From Maribacter sp. MJ134 (GTDB taxonomy: Bacteria; Bacteroidota; Bacteroidia; Flavobacteriales; Flavobacteriaceae): a stretch of 64,000 nucleotides of DNA. The stretch is taken from NCBI RefSeq assembly GCF_003970695.1, contig NZ_CP034570.1, positions 1,798,001 to 1,862,000 on the forward strand. The letters are read 5' to 3'. Shown piece by piece: positions 1 to 8,754 of this stretch. Positions within the stretch are counted from its first letter, which is position 1. Every line of letters starts with the position of its first letter. The position numbers were made by a program, and so were the translations under genes. The notes beneath the pieces are model-generated. The model was not told the origin of the DNA, searched no databases, and was given only the letters and a program-made list of their open reading frames with translations.

Positions 1-235
1 TATAATAGCTTCTTATGCGGAAAAAACAAAAGAGTCCGGTCACTTTAGGATTAAAAGACAGGAACAAAATAAAAGCTGGTTAAAACAGCATATTGAAACT
101 AGCCTTAAAATGGACTTTTACACAAGTCCGTTAGTAAGGAAAAAGCTTGAAATCCTAGAGGAAAAGGTAGTTAATGGCAGTATGTCCCCATTTGCAGCGG
201 CGCAGCAGTTATTGCAGGCGTACAAAAATAGTTAG
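1..235 (+). CDS. meaB: MeaB/ArgK-type P-loop GTPase, C-terminal end only (partial)
   Basis: The window opens inside a reading frame (codons from base 2) whose last 77 residues end at the TAG at 233-235. The tail contains a WLKQHIE helix, then a run reading SPLVRKKLEILEE, and VVNGSMSPFAAAQQLL. That pattern (W..I...L..F...P.V...L..LE..V..G..SP..AA..LL) is the C-terminal dimerisation arm of the methylmalonyl-CoA mutase-associated GTPase family, which protects and reloads the B12-dependent mutase. The nucleotide-binding part lies outside the window, so the identification rests on the tail alone. Confidence 0.72.
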   Translation, partial: IIASYAEKTKESGHFRIKRQEQNKSWLKQHIETSLKMDFYTSPLVRKKLEILEEKVVNGSMSPFAAAQQLLQAYKNS

Positions 236-294
236 GAGTAATTGTCTAAGCACTCTAACCGCTATACCATAGAACATCTTAGGGATAAAAAACA

Positions 295-302
295 TAACTT
301 TG
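295..302 (+). promoter_or_regulatory. Candidate -7 element (TAACTTTG)
   Basis: TAACTTTG matches the Bacteroidota -7 consensus TAnnTTTG and lies 22 bases before the start codon at 325. I see no TTG at the usual -33 distance, so this is only a half-supported promoter for the glycosyltransferase and flippase pair. Confidence 0.4.
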
Positions 303-324
303 TAATTAATTCTAATACCGACCA

Positions 325-1284
325 ATGGCTATTGTTACCGCTTCCCTCTTATCTGTAGTTGTACCCCTTTATAATGAGGAAGAAAACGTAGCACTTTTAA
401 CACAAAAAATCCATGAGAGTTTAGCAGGTTATAATTACCAAATTGTTTACGTCGATGATTTTTCTAGAGATAGCACCAAACAAGTGGTAAATGAGCTAAA
501 AGACCAGAAAGTACACCTCATTGCATTGAAAAAGAACTACGGACAAAGCTTAGCATTGGCAGCTGGTATCGATTACGCCGAGGGCGAATTTATCATTACC
601 ATGGATGGTGACCTACAAAATGACCCAAGCGATATTCCTGAAATGCTTTCCTATGCAGTTGATGGTGAATTTGATGTGGTCACAGGAATACGACAAAAAC
701 GAAAAGATTCTTTGGTGAAGAAAATACCATCTAAAATTGCGAATTTTTTGGTGCGCCGGGTCACTAAACTGGATATTAAGGATAACGGCTGCGCACTGAA
801 AGTCTTTACAAAGGATATTGCAAAGGATTTGAACCTTTACGGGGAAATGCATCGATTTATCACCCTTTTAGCACATTTGGAAGGCGCACAGATAAAACAA
901 GTTCCTGTAAAGCACCATGCCAGACATGCGGGGGTTTCAAAATATGGATTAGAACGGGTTTTTAAAGTGGTAGCGGATATGATGCTGCTCCTTTTTATTA
1001 GAAAATACTTTCAACGGCCCATTCACCTTTTTGGTATTTTCGGTTTTTTGATGATTCTATTGGGTGTTTTAATCAACCTATACTTGCTAGTGGTAAAGTT
1101 AGGTTTTGGTGAAGATATAGGAACAAGGCCCCTGCTCATGTTCGGGATGATGTTCATCTTGGCGGGCATACAACTCTTTACCATCGGTATTGTTATGGAA
1201 CTTTTAATCCGTACCTACTATGAATCACAGAAAAAGAGGCCATATCGCATTAAAAAAATAAGTGTAGGTGGCAAATACGCGTAA
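325..1284 (+). CDS. Glycosyltransferase family 2, polyprenyl-phosphate (DPM1/GtrB-like) type
   Basis: A 319-residue inner-membrane GT2 enzyme. An N-terminal GT-A domain (about residues 8-170) carries VVVPLYNEEENV, the nucleotide-binding VDDFSRDST (Asp44, Asp45) and the metal-binding DGD at 94-96 followed by LQNDP, typical of the dolichol-phosphate-mannose synthase/GtrB branch. Two hydrophobic segments follow (about 236-262 and 270-295). Family members move a sugar from a nucleotide donor to a polyprenyl phosphate on the cytoplasmic face. It overlaps the next gene, a flippase-like membrane protein, by 17 bases, which suggests coupled expression and a shared role in envelope glycan assembly. 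The sugar is unknown. Confidence 0.85.
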   Translation: MAIVTASLLSVVVPLYNEEENVALLTQKIHESLAGYNYQIVYVDDFSRDSTKQVVNELKDQKVHLIALKKNYGQSLALAAGIDYAEGEFIITMDGDLQNDPSDIPEMLSYAVDGEFDVVTGIRQKRKDSLVKKIPSKIANFLVRRVTKLDIKDNGCALKVFTKDIAKDLNLYGEMHRFITLLAHLEGAQIKQVPVKHHARHAGVSKYGLERVFKVVADMMLLLFIRKYFQRPIHLFGIFGFLMILLGVLINLYLLVVKLGFGEDIGTRPLLMFGMMFILAGIQLFTIGIVMELLIRTYYESQKKRPYRIKKISVGGKYA

Positions 1285-2143
1285 AAGTATAACTACCGCT
1301 TTAAAGCTTCTTATAAGCGTAATTCTTATCTATTTTGTTTATACGAAAATAAATATCGATGAGATAGGGAATACTTTAGAAAAGAGTAAGCCTACGTATC
1401 TAGTCATAGCATTATTCTTTTTCCTAGTTTCTAAAATTTTAGCTGCCTTTCGTCTCAACGGATACTTCCACCAATTAGATGTTCGGTTGACACATAAAAG
1501 TAACCTGAGGCTTTACTTTTTAGGTATGTTCTATAACTTGTTCTTGCCTGGGGGAATCGGTGGTGATGCCTATAAGGGGTATCTCATTAAAAAAAGTTTT
1601 GAGGTGCCTACAAAAAGAGTGGTCAGTGTTCTGGTTTTGGATAGGTTAAGTGGACTACTCCTACTTTTTGTATATGCCTGTGTGCTGTTTTATGTATTGC
1701 AAAACCCGGTGTTAGCAGGAGTAAAATACTTATTTATTCTAGGAATTCCGCTTGCCGTTCTTGTCTTTTGGGTCCTGAACAAGCGTTTTTTCAACTACGT
1801 ATTCCCCGTATTCTGGTCCGCCCTAGGATACTCCACCTTAGTGCAATTGGCCCAATTAATCAGTGTCTGGTTCATTATGATGGCCTTGGGTATCGAGGAG
1901 GATAAGGTAGCCTATTTAGTTATTTTCTTGGTGTCCTCAATCGTTTCGGTATTACCCCTTACCATTGGTGGCATTGGAAGTAGGGAAGTAACTTTTTTCT
2001 ATGGTGCCTCGCTACTTGGTTTAGATGAAACCATTTCGGTAGGAATAAGTGTCGTATTCTTTCTGATAACCGCCGTGGTATCACTTTTGGGGATATGGTA
2101 TCACTTTAAAAAAGTAGAGTTGGAAACCACGTCACAGCACTAG
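1268..2143 (+). CDS. LPG-synthase-type transmembrane protein (UPF0104/YbhN-like), putative lipid flippase
   Basis: A 291-residue polytopic protein with about seven or eight hydrophobic helices. It matches the membrane half of lysylphosphatidylglycerol synthases without the catalytic soluble domain. Recognisable pieces are FYNLFLPGGIGGDAYKG (about 89-105), VLDRLSGLL, and the C-terminal PLTIGGIGSREVTFFYG. Stand-alone members are usually annotated as flippase-like. The start overlaps the end of the upstream GT2 gene by 17 bases. I infer that it translocates or supports the polyprenyl-linked product of that enzyme; nothing here proves the substrate. Confidence 0.82.
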   Translation: MANTRKSITTALKLLISVILIYFVYTKINIDEIGNTLEKSKPTYLVIALFFFLVSKILAAFRLNGYFHQLDVRLTHKSNLRLYFLGMFYNLFLPGGIGGDAYKGYLIKKSFEVPTKRVVSVLVLDRLSGLLLLFVYACVLFYVLQNPVLAGVKYLFILGIPLAVLVFWVLNKRFFNYVFPVFWSALGYSTLVQLAQLISVWFIMMALGIEEDKVAYLVIFLVSSIVSVLPLTIGGIGSREVTFFYGASLLGLDETISVGISVVFFLITAVVSLLGIWYHFKKVELETTSQH

Positions 2144-2144
2144 T

Positions 2145-3803
2145 TCAATAAATATGTATGAGATACATTTTCTTCAAGACTTTATAACGCGTATTAGGAT
2201 TTAAGAATTTGCCCTGTAAACGGGTGATTCGAAACTGTTTTACACTATGTCTTTTGTCCCAATCTATACCGGTTGCCCTAAGGGTCTCTAACTCCTTTTC
2301 ATTGGCATACACCCAAATATCTTTCTTTTCCTTAAGGTCTTCTGCCGTTATTAATTGAACCGGATGACGATTATAAAAGTCCAAAGCCCATGTAAAATCG
2401 TTTCCGATTTTGTAAATCCTATCGACAGGAATCGTATTTTCCTTTACGACGGATGCCATTGCGGACCCACCCTGATAGGCCAATAAATTTGGGTAAAAAT
2501 GAAAATTAAGAACCGTATTTAACAAGAGGGATGCACAGACGGAAACCGTAATTAAACGAACATACCTGGCCTCTCTTTTTAAAGCGTAATAGATGATTAT
2601 GATTCCGCCTACAAGAAAAATACCATAGGTAAATAAGCTGGTTACCTTAAAAACAAAGAAGCACAATAAAGCCGAAGCTATGAATACGATTGCTAAAATA
2701 AAATATTGGCTCGCCATCAAATATTTAGTTGCTTTTTCCTTTTGAAATCGATGTAAATCGTACAAATAAGATGCGGTTATTACCGAGAACAACGGAATGG
2801 TCACATTTAAATAATGCGGCAGTTTAAATTGGGCAAAACTTATTAATATGAAGACCAATATAATACCACCGAGCGTTAAAAATTCTTGCTTGGGATGGTA
2901 CTCAAATTTTAGTTTGATGAAGGTTTTTATTCTACACCATATACTCGTCAGGGCCAGTATGGTCCAAGGAAGGAAAACCCACAAAAAAGTATGAAAAAAG
3001 AAAAAGTAATCACTACTGTTCTTCCCAATTCCCTCACCGCTCAGCCGCTCAAAACTTTGTTCCCAAAAAATAAAAAAGATACCGCTTCGGTTAGATTTGC
3101 CACGAATTACCTTTTCCGGGTGTAAATCAAATTGATGGTAATAGGCATACAGCATGGGACTGATTACGATACCAAAAACCAATAAGGCAATAAGCACCTT
3201 CCAATTCAGGAAGGCATTCCATTTTCTAGTATAGGCAACATGGCAAAGAAGCGGTAAGCCAATCACCAATATGGCAATCTGTCCTTTAGTAGAGAAAGCT
3301 ATTCCCGCACCTAGAGCCCCAAGAATGATTGCTTTAACACTACCGTTTTCAATATAGGTAGCTAATTTCCAGATAGCGAAAATGGTAAAGCCGGTAAGTA
3401 TGGCATCCGTACGAACATCGATGACGCTTAACACTATGGTTTGGGCGGTCATGAATATCAGTGCTGCCAGCTTTCCCGTATGTGCGTTGTATAGAAGTCT
3501 ACCGAGCCCAAAACAGCTATAAGCCCCTAGAAGCGTTGCCAAGATTCCAGGTATGCGATAGGCCCAATCGTATATACCGAACAATTTAAAAGAAAGTGCG
3601 GCCAGCCAGTAGTGCATATGCGGCTTGTCCAAATACTCATTAGGACCCTTAAACAGGTTCAAAAAATCATTTTCTTGGACCATACGCATTGCCATTACGG
3701 CAAACTGGGCAGAATCATTCTCAAAAAGGGTCACGAAAGTACCCGCAATATAGACCAACACGATAAGAAGGATTAAAAACCAATATCTTAAGTTGGATAT
3801 CAT
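2145..3803 (-). CDS. Glycosyltransferase family 39 (ArnT/PMT-like), integral membrane
   Basis: A 552-residue membrane glycosyltransferase that uses a polyprenyl-phosphate sugar donor on the periplasmic side. The first periplasmic loop has FENDSAQFAVMAM (Asp30 in the place of the catalytic acid of the GT-C fold) and LDKPHMHYWL (59-67), the hallmark of ArnT-like enzymes. About ten further hydrophobic helices and a C-terminal soluble tail follow. The start codon overlaps the stop of the PAP2 gene by 4 bases (ATGA), so the minus-strand genes from 4602 down form an operon. Together with the GT2 enzyme on the other strand it points to lipid A or glycan decoration. Confidence 0.85.
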   Translation of the reverse strand: MISNLRYWFLILLIVLVYIAGTFVTLFENDSAQFAVMAMRMVQENDFLNLFKGPNEYLDKPHMHYWLAALSFKLFGIYDWAYRIPGILATLLGAYSCFGLGRLLYNAHTGKLAALIFMTAQTIVLSVIDVRTDAILTGFTIFAIWKLATYIENGSVKAIILGALGAGIAFSTKGQIAILVIGLPLLCHVAYTRKWNAFLNWKVLIALLVFGIVISPMLYAYYHQFDLHPEKVIRGKSNRSGIFFIFWEQSFERLSGEGIGKNSSDYFFFFHTFLWVFLPWTILALTSIWCRIKTFIKLKFEYHPKQEFLTLGGIILVFILISFAQFKLPHYLNVTIPLFSVITASYLYDLHRFQKEKATKYLMASQYFILAIVFIASALLCFFVFKVTSLFTYGIFLVGGIIIIYYALKREARYVRLITVSVCASLLLNTVLNFHFYPNLLAYQGGSAMASVVKENTIPVDRIYKIGNDFTWALDFYNRHPVQLITAEDLKEKKDIWVYANEKELETLRATGIDWDKRHSVKQFRITRLQGKFLNPNTRYKVLKKMYLIHIY

Positions 3804-4369
3804 AGGGAGAATTTACGAAGGGCAAATATATACAACTTTGCAAACAACCATCCAAGAAGAGCACCAATGAAGGCACCAGTGAGGATATCTAAAGGAAAGT
3901 GAACTCCAATATACACTCTACTGTAAGCCACGAGCGCAGCCCAAAAAAGAAGAGCAGCGGAAATATATTTTACTTCGGACTTTAGCACAACTCCAAAAAA
4001 GATTGCTATAGCAAAGGAGTTGGATGCATGTGCAGAATAATAACTGTACTTTCCGCCACAGTAACTTTTCACCAAACGCATAATTCCTGAAATATCTGAA
4101 TCATGACAGGGTCTTAAACGCCCAATACCGTATTTGAAAAAATTACTCAATTGGTCGGATACCGTTATGAGCAATGCAATACTTACCAGTAAAAGAGCGG
4201 TACTCTTTAGACCGTATTTTCGATAAGTGATCAACAATAGAAAAGTATAGATAGGAATAGCACTGAACTTGTTGGAAACAAATTGCCAAAAATTATCCCA
4301 TGAATCAACACCCAATCCGTTCAAGTAAAGGAATACCTCCTTATCTAAATGAAGAAGTTGTTCTAGCAT
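3800..4369 (-). CDS. Phosphatase PAP2 family protein (membrane)
   Basis: A membrane phosphatase of the PAP2 superfamily (189 residues from the ATG at 4369). All three signature motifs are visible: K-YGIGRL-RP (KX6RP), YSAHASNS (the PSGH-like motif, here without the Pro), and SRVYIGVHFPLD (SRX5HX3D with the catalytic His and Asp). Five or six helices. Family members dephosphorylate lipid phosphates such as undecaprenyl pyrophosphate or lipid A. A TTG three codons upstream (4378) would overlap the previous stop, but ATG giving MLEQLLHLDKE fits the family better. It is followed directly by the GT39 gene. Confidence 0.85.
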   Translation of the reverse strand: MLEQLLHLDKEVFLYLNGLGVDSWDNFWQFVSNKFSAIPIYTFLLLITYRKYGLKSTALLLVSIALLITVSDQLSNFFKYGIGRLRPCHDSDISGIMRLVKSYCGGKYSYYSAHASNSFAIAIFFGVVLKSEVKYISAALLFWAALVAYSRVYIGVHFPLDILTGAFIGALLGWLFAKLYIFALRKFSL

Positions 4370-4374
4370 TTTTA

Positions 4375-4602
4375 TCAATCTTCGTAGCGAGAGATTTCCC
4401 TGTCATAAAAAGCGGTGGCGGCTTCTATAAGATTTTCCGCCTCGGCTTCCAATTCTTTTTCGTCCTCTTTAGAGAACTCCTCTAACCACTCTACCTCATC
4501 ATTCTCTAAATTGATTACGAATCTTGGATACTCCGTATGTACTATAAAAATTGCACTTGGATAATCGGTATTGTCCCCTAATAAGAATTTTGGCAGTTCC
4601 AT
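4375..4602 (-). CDS. Small acidic conserved hypothetical protein
   Basis: A 75-residue cytoplasmic-looking protein with an ATG start. The second half is a strongly acidic, probably helical stretch (SKEDEKELEAEAENLIEAAT). I do not recognise a domain. It is the first gene of the minus-strand set with PAP2 and GT39, only a few bases before the PAP2 start, and looks like one of the short lineage-specific hypotheticals of Flavobacteriaceae. No function is suggested. Confidence 0.6.
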   Translation of the reverse strand: MELPKFLLGDNTDYPSAIFIVHTEYPRFVINLENDEVEWLEEFSKEDEKELEAEAENLIEAATAFYDREISRYED

Positions 4603-4621
4603 TTAAAACTCAAGTTTAGTA

Positions 4622-5989
4622 TTAATTAGCAATCAATTTTTTAGTCAAATAATTGAATCGAATATACAACATAATGGCAGAAGCGGTCAGGCCCGTCAGT
4701 AGGCCTAACCAAATGCCTATACTTTTAAAATCGGTATAAAGGCCTAGGTAGTACGAAATAGGAAAACCGATTAGCCAGTATGCTATAAAGGTAATAAGCG
4801 TTGGGATTTTAACATCTTGCAAACCTCTTAGAGCTCCTAGCACAACCACTTGTACTCCGTCCGAAATTTGAAAGAACGCGGCCACCAATAACAACTGGGC
4901 TGCCAAGTAAATAACTTCCGCATTATCGGCGAGATGCAGGGTGTCGTTCGCATCCAGATACAAGGTAGGAAACCAATTTCTGCCCAACAAAAACAGTATG
5001 GCAAATACGATTTCCAATAAAAATGTCAGAAAGAAGATAGACTGCGCTATCCTACGGAGTTCTGTGAAATTTTTCAATCCTTTTTGGTTTCCCACCCGTA
5101 TCATAGCGGCCACCCCTAGCCCCATCCCGAACATGAACGTCATGCTACTTAAATTAAGAGCTATTTGGTTAGCGGCCTGAGGATTCTTACCTAGAACTCC
5201 GCTCAACCAAATCGCCGCAGTGAAAATAGCAACTTCAAAGAACATTTGTAAGGCCGAAGGAAAACCAAGAGAAACGATTTTATTGATAATCTTTCTTTCA
5301 ATATTTCTAAAATTGAACGCCGTAACATAATATCTAAATTTAGTTTTGCTTCTGAGCAATAACCATATATAGGCTACCATGATTATTCTAGCCACCAAGG
5401 TACCTATGGCGGCACCGACGATACCCCATTTGGGAAAACCAAGCGCACCGAATATCAATAGATAATTAAGTATGATATTCACAACATTGGCAATTACCGT
5501 GGCATACATGGGATACTTGGTCTGTGAAAGTCCTTCTGAAAATTGTTTGAAGGCTTGAAATATGATTAAAGGAACCAGGGAAAAGGCAACGATATCCAAA
5601 TATGGTAAGGCCAACGCTACCACCTCTGTTGGCTGTTTCATTAAAAACATGATGGGTTTGGCCAACAAAATTAAACCGAATAAGGACATTCCTAAAAAAG
5701 TGCAAAGTAGTAAACCGTGTTTCAGGGCACCTTTGGCGTTCTCTCTATTATTGGCACCATCTGCCTCAGCTACCAAGGGGGTTATAGCTGTAGAAAAACC
5801 TATCCCCAAGGACATGGCTATAAATACAAAACTATTGCCTAGGGAAACGGCCGCTAGCTCTGCTGTTCCCAACTGCCCGACCATAATATTATCTGCGAAC
5901 TGCACAAAAGTATGCCCTAGCATTCCCAAAATAACAGGCACCGATAGTTTAATATTATACGAAAATTCTTTGGTATAGTTCTGAAACAA
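4622..5989 (-). CDS. MATE family efflux transporter
   Basis: A 455-residue protein with about 12 membrane helices arranged as two similar halves, the multidrug and toxic compound extrusion fold. It opens with VPVILGMLGHTFVQFADNIMVGQLGTAELAAVSLGNS, here quoted in pieces: VPVILGMLG, FADNIMVGQLG and ELAAVSLGNS, all typical of NorM-like MATE proteins that exchange Na+ or H+ for drugs and metabolites. No ATG is available at the N-terminus, so the start is most likely the TTG at 5987-5989. It is 19 bases downstream of the small acidic gene's start region and faces away from no other transporter component. Confidence 0.88.
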   Translation of the reverse strand: MFQNYTKEFSYNIKLSVPVILGMLGHTFVQFADNIMVGQLGTAELAAVSLGNSFVFIAMSLGIGFSTAITPLVAEADGANNRENAKGALKHGLLLCTFLGMSLFGLILLAKPIMFLMKQPTEVVALALPYLDIVAFSLVPLIIFQAFKQFSEGLSQTKYPMYATVIANVVNIILNYLLIFGALGFPKWGIVGAAIGTLVARIIMVAYIWLLLRSKTKFRYYVTAFNFRNIERKIINKIVSLGFPSALQMFFEVAIFTAAIWLSGVLGKNPQAANQIALNLSSMTFMFGMGLGVAAMIRVGNQKGLKNFTELRRIAQSIFFLTFLLEIVFAILFLLGRNWFPTLYLDANDTLHLADNAEVIYLAAQLLLVAAFFQISDGVQVVVLGALRGLQDVKIPTLITFIAYWLIGFPISYYLGLYTDFKSIGIWLGLLTGLTASAIMLYIRFNYLTKKLIAN

Positions 5990-6070
5990 AATAATAATGT
6001 TACGGGAGCAAAGATACTTCTAAAAATGAGTTTGCATCTCAAAATATAGGTAAGCGTTTAAGTATTAGCG

Positions 6071-6847
6071 TTAGTCTGCCTTCTTCGCCGCCTCCCAGTA
6101 TATATCCATTTCCTTTAGTGTCATATCCTGAAGATAAATTCCTTTCTTCTGCGCTTCACGTTCCAAATACTGAAAACGCTTGGAGAACTTTTTATTGGTT
6201 CTTTCTAAGGCATTTTCTGGATTAATACCTAGAAAACGTGCGTAGTTTATCATAGAGAATAGTACATCGCCAAACTCCGCTTCAATTTTATCCTTGTCGC
6301 CCGTTACAATTTCTTGTTGCAGTTCTTCGAGTTCTTCGTTTACCTTTTCAAATACTTGGTGTGGTTCTTCCCAATCAAAACCTACACCGGCAACCTTATC
6401 CTGTATTCTGCTGGCTTTGACCAAAGCGGGCAAACTTTTTGGAACACCTTCCAGAACACTTTTTTTACCTTCTTTGAGCTTTATTTTTTCCCAATTCTGT
6501 TTGACCTCTTCTTCATTTGCGACCTTTACATCTCCATAGATGTGAGGGTGCCTGTTGATGAGTTTTTCGCAGATACCGTTCGCCACATCAGCGATATCAA
6601 AACTCTTTGATTCCGAACCGATTTTTGCATAGAAAACAATGTGCAACAACAAATCTCCCAATTCTCCTTTAATCTCCTTTAGGTCATTGTCTAGAATAGC
6701 ATCTCCTAATTCATAGGTTTCTTCTATAGTAAGATGCCTAAGTGTTTGCATGGTCTGCTTTCTATCCCATGGACATTGCGCTCTGAGTTCCTCCATAATG
6801 GTCAGCAAACGGTCAAATGCCTGTAACTGCGTTTCTCTAGAATTCAT
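6071..6847 (-). CDS. mazG: Nucleoside triphosphate pyrophosphohydrolase MazG
   Basis: A 258-residue protein of full family length with two MazG domains. The N-terminal one has CPWDRKQTMQTLRHLTIEET and a metal-binding EETYELGDAI; the second has FEKVNEELEELQQEI and EAEFGDVLFSMINYARFL. The enzyme hydrolyses NTPs and dNTPs to monophosphates plus pyrophosphate and cleans the nucleotide pool. In Bacteroidota it is often near DUF5606, def and ruvX; here that set is 6 kb away, so an insertion of catabolic genes probably separates them. Confidence 0.92.
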   Translation of the reverse strand: MNSRETQLQAFDRLLTIMEELRAQCPWDRKQTMQTLRHLTIEETYELGDAILDNDLKEIKGELGDLLLHIVFYAKIGSESKSFDIADVANGICEKLINRHPHIYGDVKVANEEEVKQNWEKIKLKEGKKSVLEGVPKSLPALVKASRIQDKVAGVGFDWEEPHQVFEKVNEELEELQQEIVTGDKDKIEAEFGDVLFSMINYARFLGINPENALERTNKKFSKRFQYLEREAQKKGIYLQDMTLKEMDIYWEAAKKAD

Positions 6848-7166
6848 TGTTCCAAAATTTAGCCAAAAGTACGAATAGTAGGTGTTTCCATTTAATTTTT
6901 GTTTCGGTAACTCTTAGCACTTTAGAATCACTTCAACAGTTCGTACACCAAAGAGACCTAGAAAAAAGAGTTGGTCGAGTTACTTGAAGTGGCCGGCAAA
7001 CTAGTGTAGATTACTTGCATCTGAATTGTTTTCATTACTTTTAAAACCAACGTGGTGATGCACTTCTTTTTTGAACATAAATTTTCACCGTAATCCGATA
7101 TTTCTCGGTAAGTTTCTTAAAACTGCGGAAATAGGTGACACTTACTAACTATTAATTATATAAAAC
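6848..7166. other. Non-coding gap, possibly with a decayed reading frame
   Basis: No open gene in this 319-base stretch between divergent mazG and the isomerase. Around 6960-7010 one frame reads KKELVELLEVAGKLV between stops, and around 7047-7090 another reads NVVMHFFFEHKF before a stop. These look more protein-like than random sequence and may be remnants of a lost gene, but they are too short to identify. The last 30 bases before 7167 are A/T-rich leader. Confidence 0.3.
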
Positions 7167-8000
7167 ATGAACGCACGTAGAGACTTTCTGATAAAATCTG
7201 GCTTATGCTGTGCTGGGGCTCTCGTAACGCCCCACATTTCTTTAGCTAGTTCTCCCAAAAGTGTGTATGGAGTACAATTATATTCCTTTAGGGACGACAT
7301 GGCAAGAGATGCCAAAGGAACGTTGAGAAAAATTGCGGATTTAGGAATTAAGGAAATAGAATCCGCAAAGTCTTCCATGGGTCATTATTATGGCCTTTCT
7401 CCCCGGGACATGAAAACTGCTTGTGATGAATTGGGGATGAAATTGAAGAGTGGGCACGTGCATTTGGATAAAGATTTCGATAGCACCATTGAGGAGGCAG
7501 TGGCTGCTGAACAAGAATACTTAATTTGCTCGTCCATGCCATCAAGTGGACAAAATGTAGACAATTACAAAAGAGTCGCCGAAGCTTTTAATAAAGCGGG
7601 GGAATCCTGCAAAAAGTTAGGTATCAAATTTGGTTATCACAATCATGAATATGAATTTGAATCCGAGAACGGGCAAGTCCTCTATGATATTCTAATGGAT
7701 AACACAGAGCCGGACCTAGTGCATATGGAACTAGATTTAGGATGGGTCATCATCGCAGAAAAGGACCCGGTACATTACTTTGAAAAATATCCGGGAAGAT
7801 TCCCCCTTTGGCATCTAAAGGATATGAACATGACGGAAAAAGAGAGTACAGAATTTGGAAAAGGTGGTCTGGACATACCATTGATGATGCAGTATCAGAA
7901 ATTATCAGGAGTAAAACATATTTTCATAGAGCAGGAAGAGTACGCTAGTAACCCCCTTGACAGTATGCGCCACAATCTGGCATATTTAGCAAAACTTTAA
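7167..8000 (+). CDS. Sugar phosphate isomerase/epimerase family protein, Tat-exported
   Basis: A 277-residue TIM-barrel protein of the AP-endonuclease-2-like (xylose isomerase-like) family. The N-terminus has a twin-arginine signal (MNARRDFLIKSG, hydrophobic core, ASS). Barrel motifs seen are GVQLYSFRD, GYHNHEYEF (metal-binding His/Glu), HMELDLGWV and FIEQEEY near the end. Members isomerise or epimerise sugars and inositols; Tat-exported forms are common in marine Bacteroidota beside carbohydrate genes. The Gfo/Idh/MocA protein at 61.6-62.9 kb carries a similar RRDF signal but is not linked. Substrate unknown. Confidence 0.85.
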   Translation: MNARRDFLIKSGLCCAGALVTPHISLASSPKSVYGVQLYSFRDDMARDAKGTLRKIADLGIKEIESAKSSMGHYYGLSPRDMKTACDELGMKLKSGHVHLDKDFDSTIEEAVAAEQEYLICSSMPSSGQNVDNYKRVAEAFNKAGESCKKLGIKFGYHNHEYEFESENGQVLYDILMDNTEPDLVHMELDLGWVIIAEKDPVHYFEKYPGRFPLWHLKDMNMTEKESTEFGKGGLDIPLMMQYQKLSGVKHIFIEQEEYASNPLDSMRHNLAYLAKL

Positions 8001-8106
8001 GCGATACGCCTAGCATTATTAATTATCAGCGATATCAGCTGTAAGGAGGAGTATTCTTTGAACGGTGATTCTAGTAACTATAAAAGGCCTAGAGCTCGTA
8101 TAACAT

Positions 8107-8574
8107 CTATTGCTTTGTGTACACAAAGTTCAAAAAACCGGGTAAGTTTTCTCCCCTATTTTCAGTTAAGGTATCCCCGCTTAAGGTAAAGTCTTGAAAA
8201 TCCGAAGAATTTAATGATAAGGTATTTCCTGTATTACTCCAATTGCCAGAAAACGAAAGTGTATTACCACAATCAATAATATAAAGCTCTCCAGTTACCG
8301 GAGTTACGCTCACATCAGTAATTCTTGCCGTCCAAGTATTGTTACTGTTAATTGTCAAAAGCCCCGATAAACAAGGTAGTTCATCAATCAAGTTGGTTGA
8401 AGAAGTTCCGTCCTCATTTACGTCCTGTGCAAGATTGATGTTCACCGCTGTCAAATCCCAAGCTCCTATGGCTAAAAATGATTCCGGAACAACAGGAGTT
8501 CCCCCGTCATCGGATGAACATGAAAATAAAACCATTAGGATTATAAATAAGGTACTCCATTTTTGAACAGCCAT
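8107..8574 (-). CDS. Lipocalin-like outer lipoprotein
   Basis: A 155-residue lipoprotein. The signal peptide ends in the lipobox VLFSC with Cys19, and the mature protein starts CSSDDGG, an acidic signature like the surface-export signal described for Flavobacteria and Capnocytophaga. The rest is beta-rich (WDLTAVNI, LLTINSNNTWTA, FSGNWSNTGNTLSL), as in the lipocalin-like domains frequent in this family. It stands alone between convergent and divergent neighbours. Ligand unknown; a plain conserved lipoprotein is the cautious reading. Confidence 0.7.
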   Translation of the reverse strand: MAVQKWSTLFIILMVLFSCSSDDGGTPVVPESFLAIGAWDLTAVNINLAQDVNEDGTSSTNLIDELPCLSGLLTINSNNTWTARITDVSVTPVTGELYIIDCGNTLSFSGNWSNTGNTLSLNSSDFQDFTLSGDTLTENRGENLPGFLNFVYTKQ

Positions 8575-8754
8575 TTTTACAAATTTTTTAGTAAGATTAT
8601 AATTTTTTGATAAGATAAAAAAATATGGAAAGTTAATTTAGACTAAAAGAAGATGAAGCAATCGGCAGTGCATCTTATATTCAAACAAAAGTAAAGGGCG
8701 CATCACGCACTTTAATCATTACATTTTTTTATCTTAATCGGCCAAACGATAATA

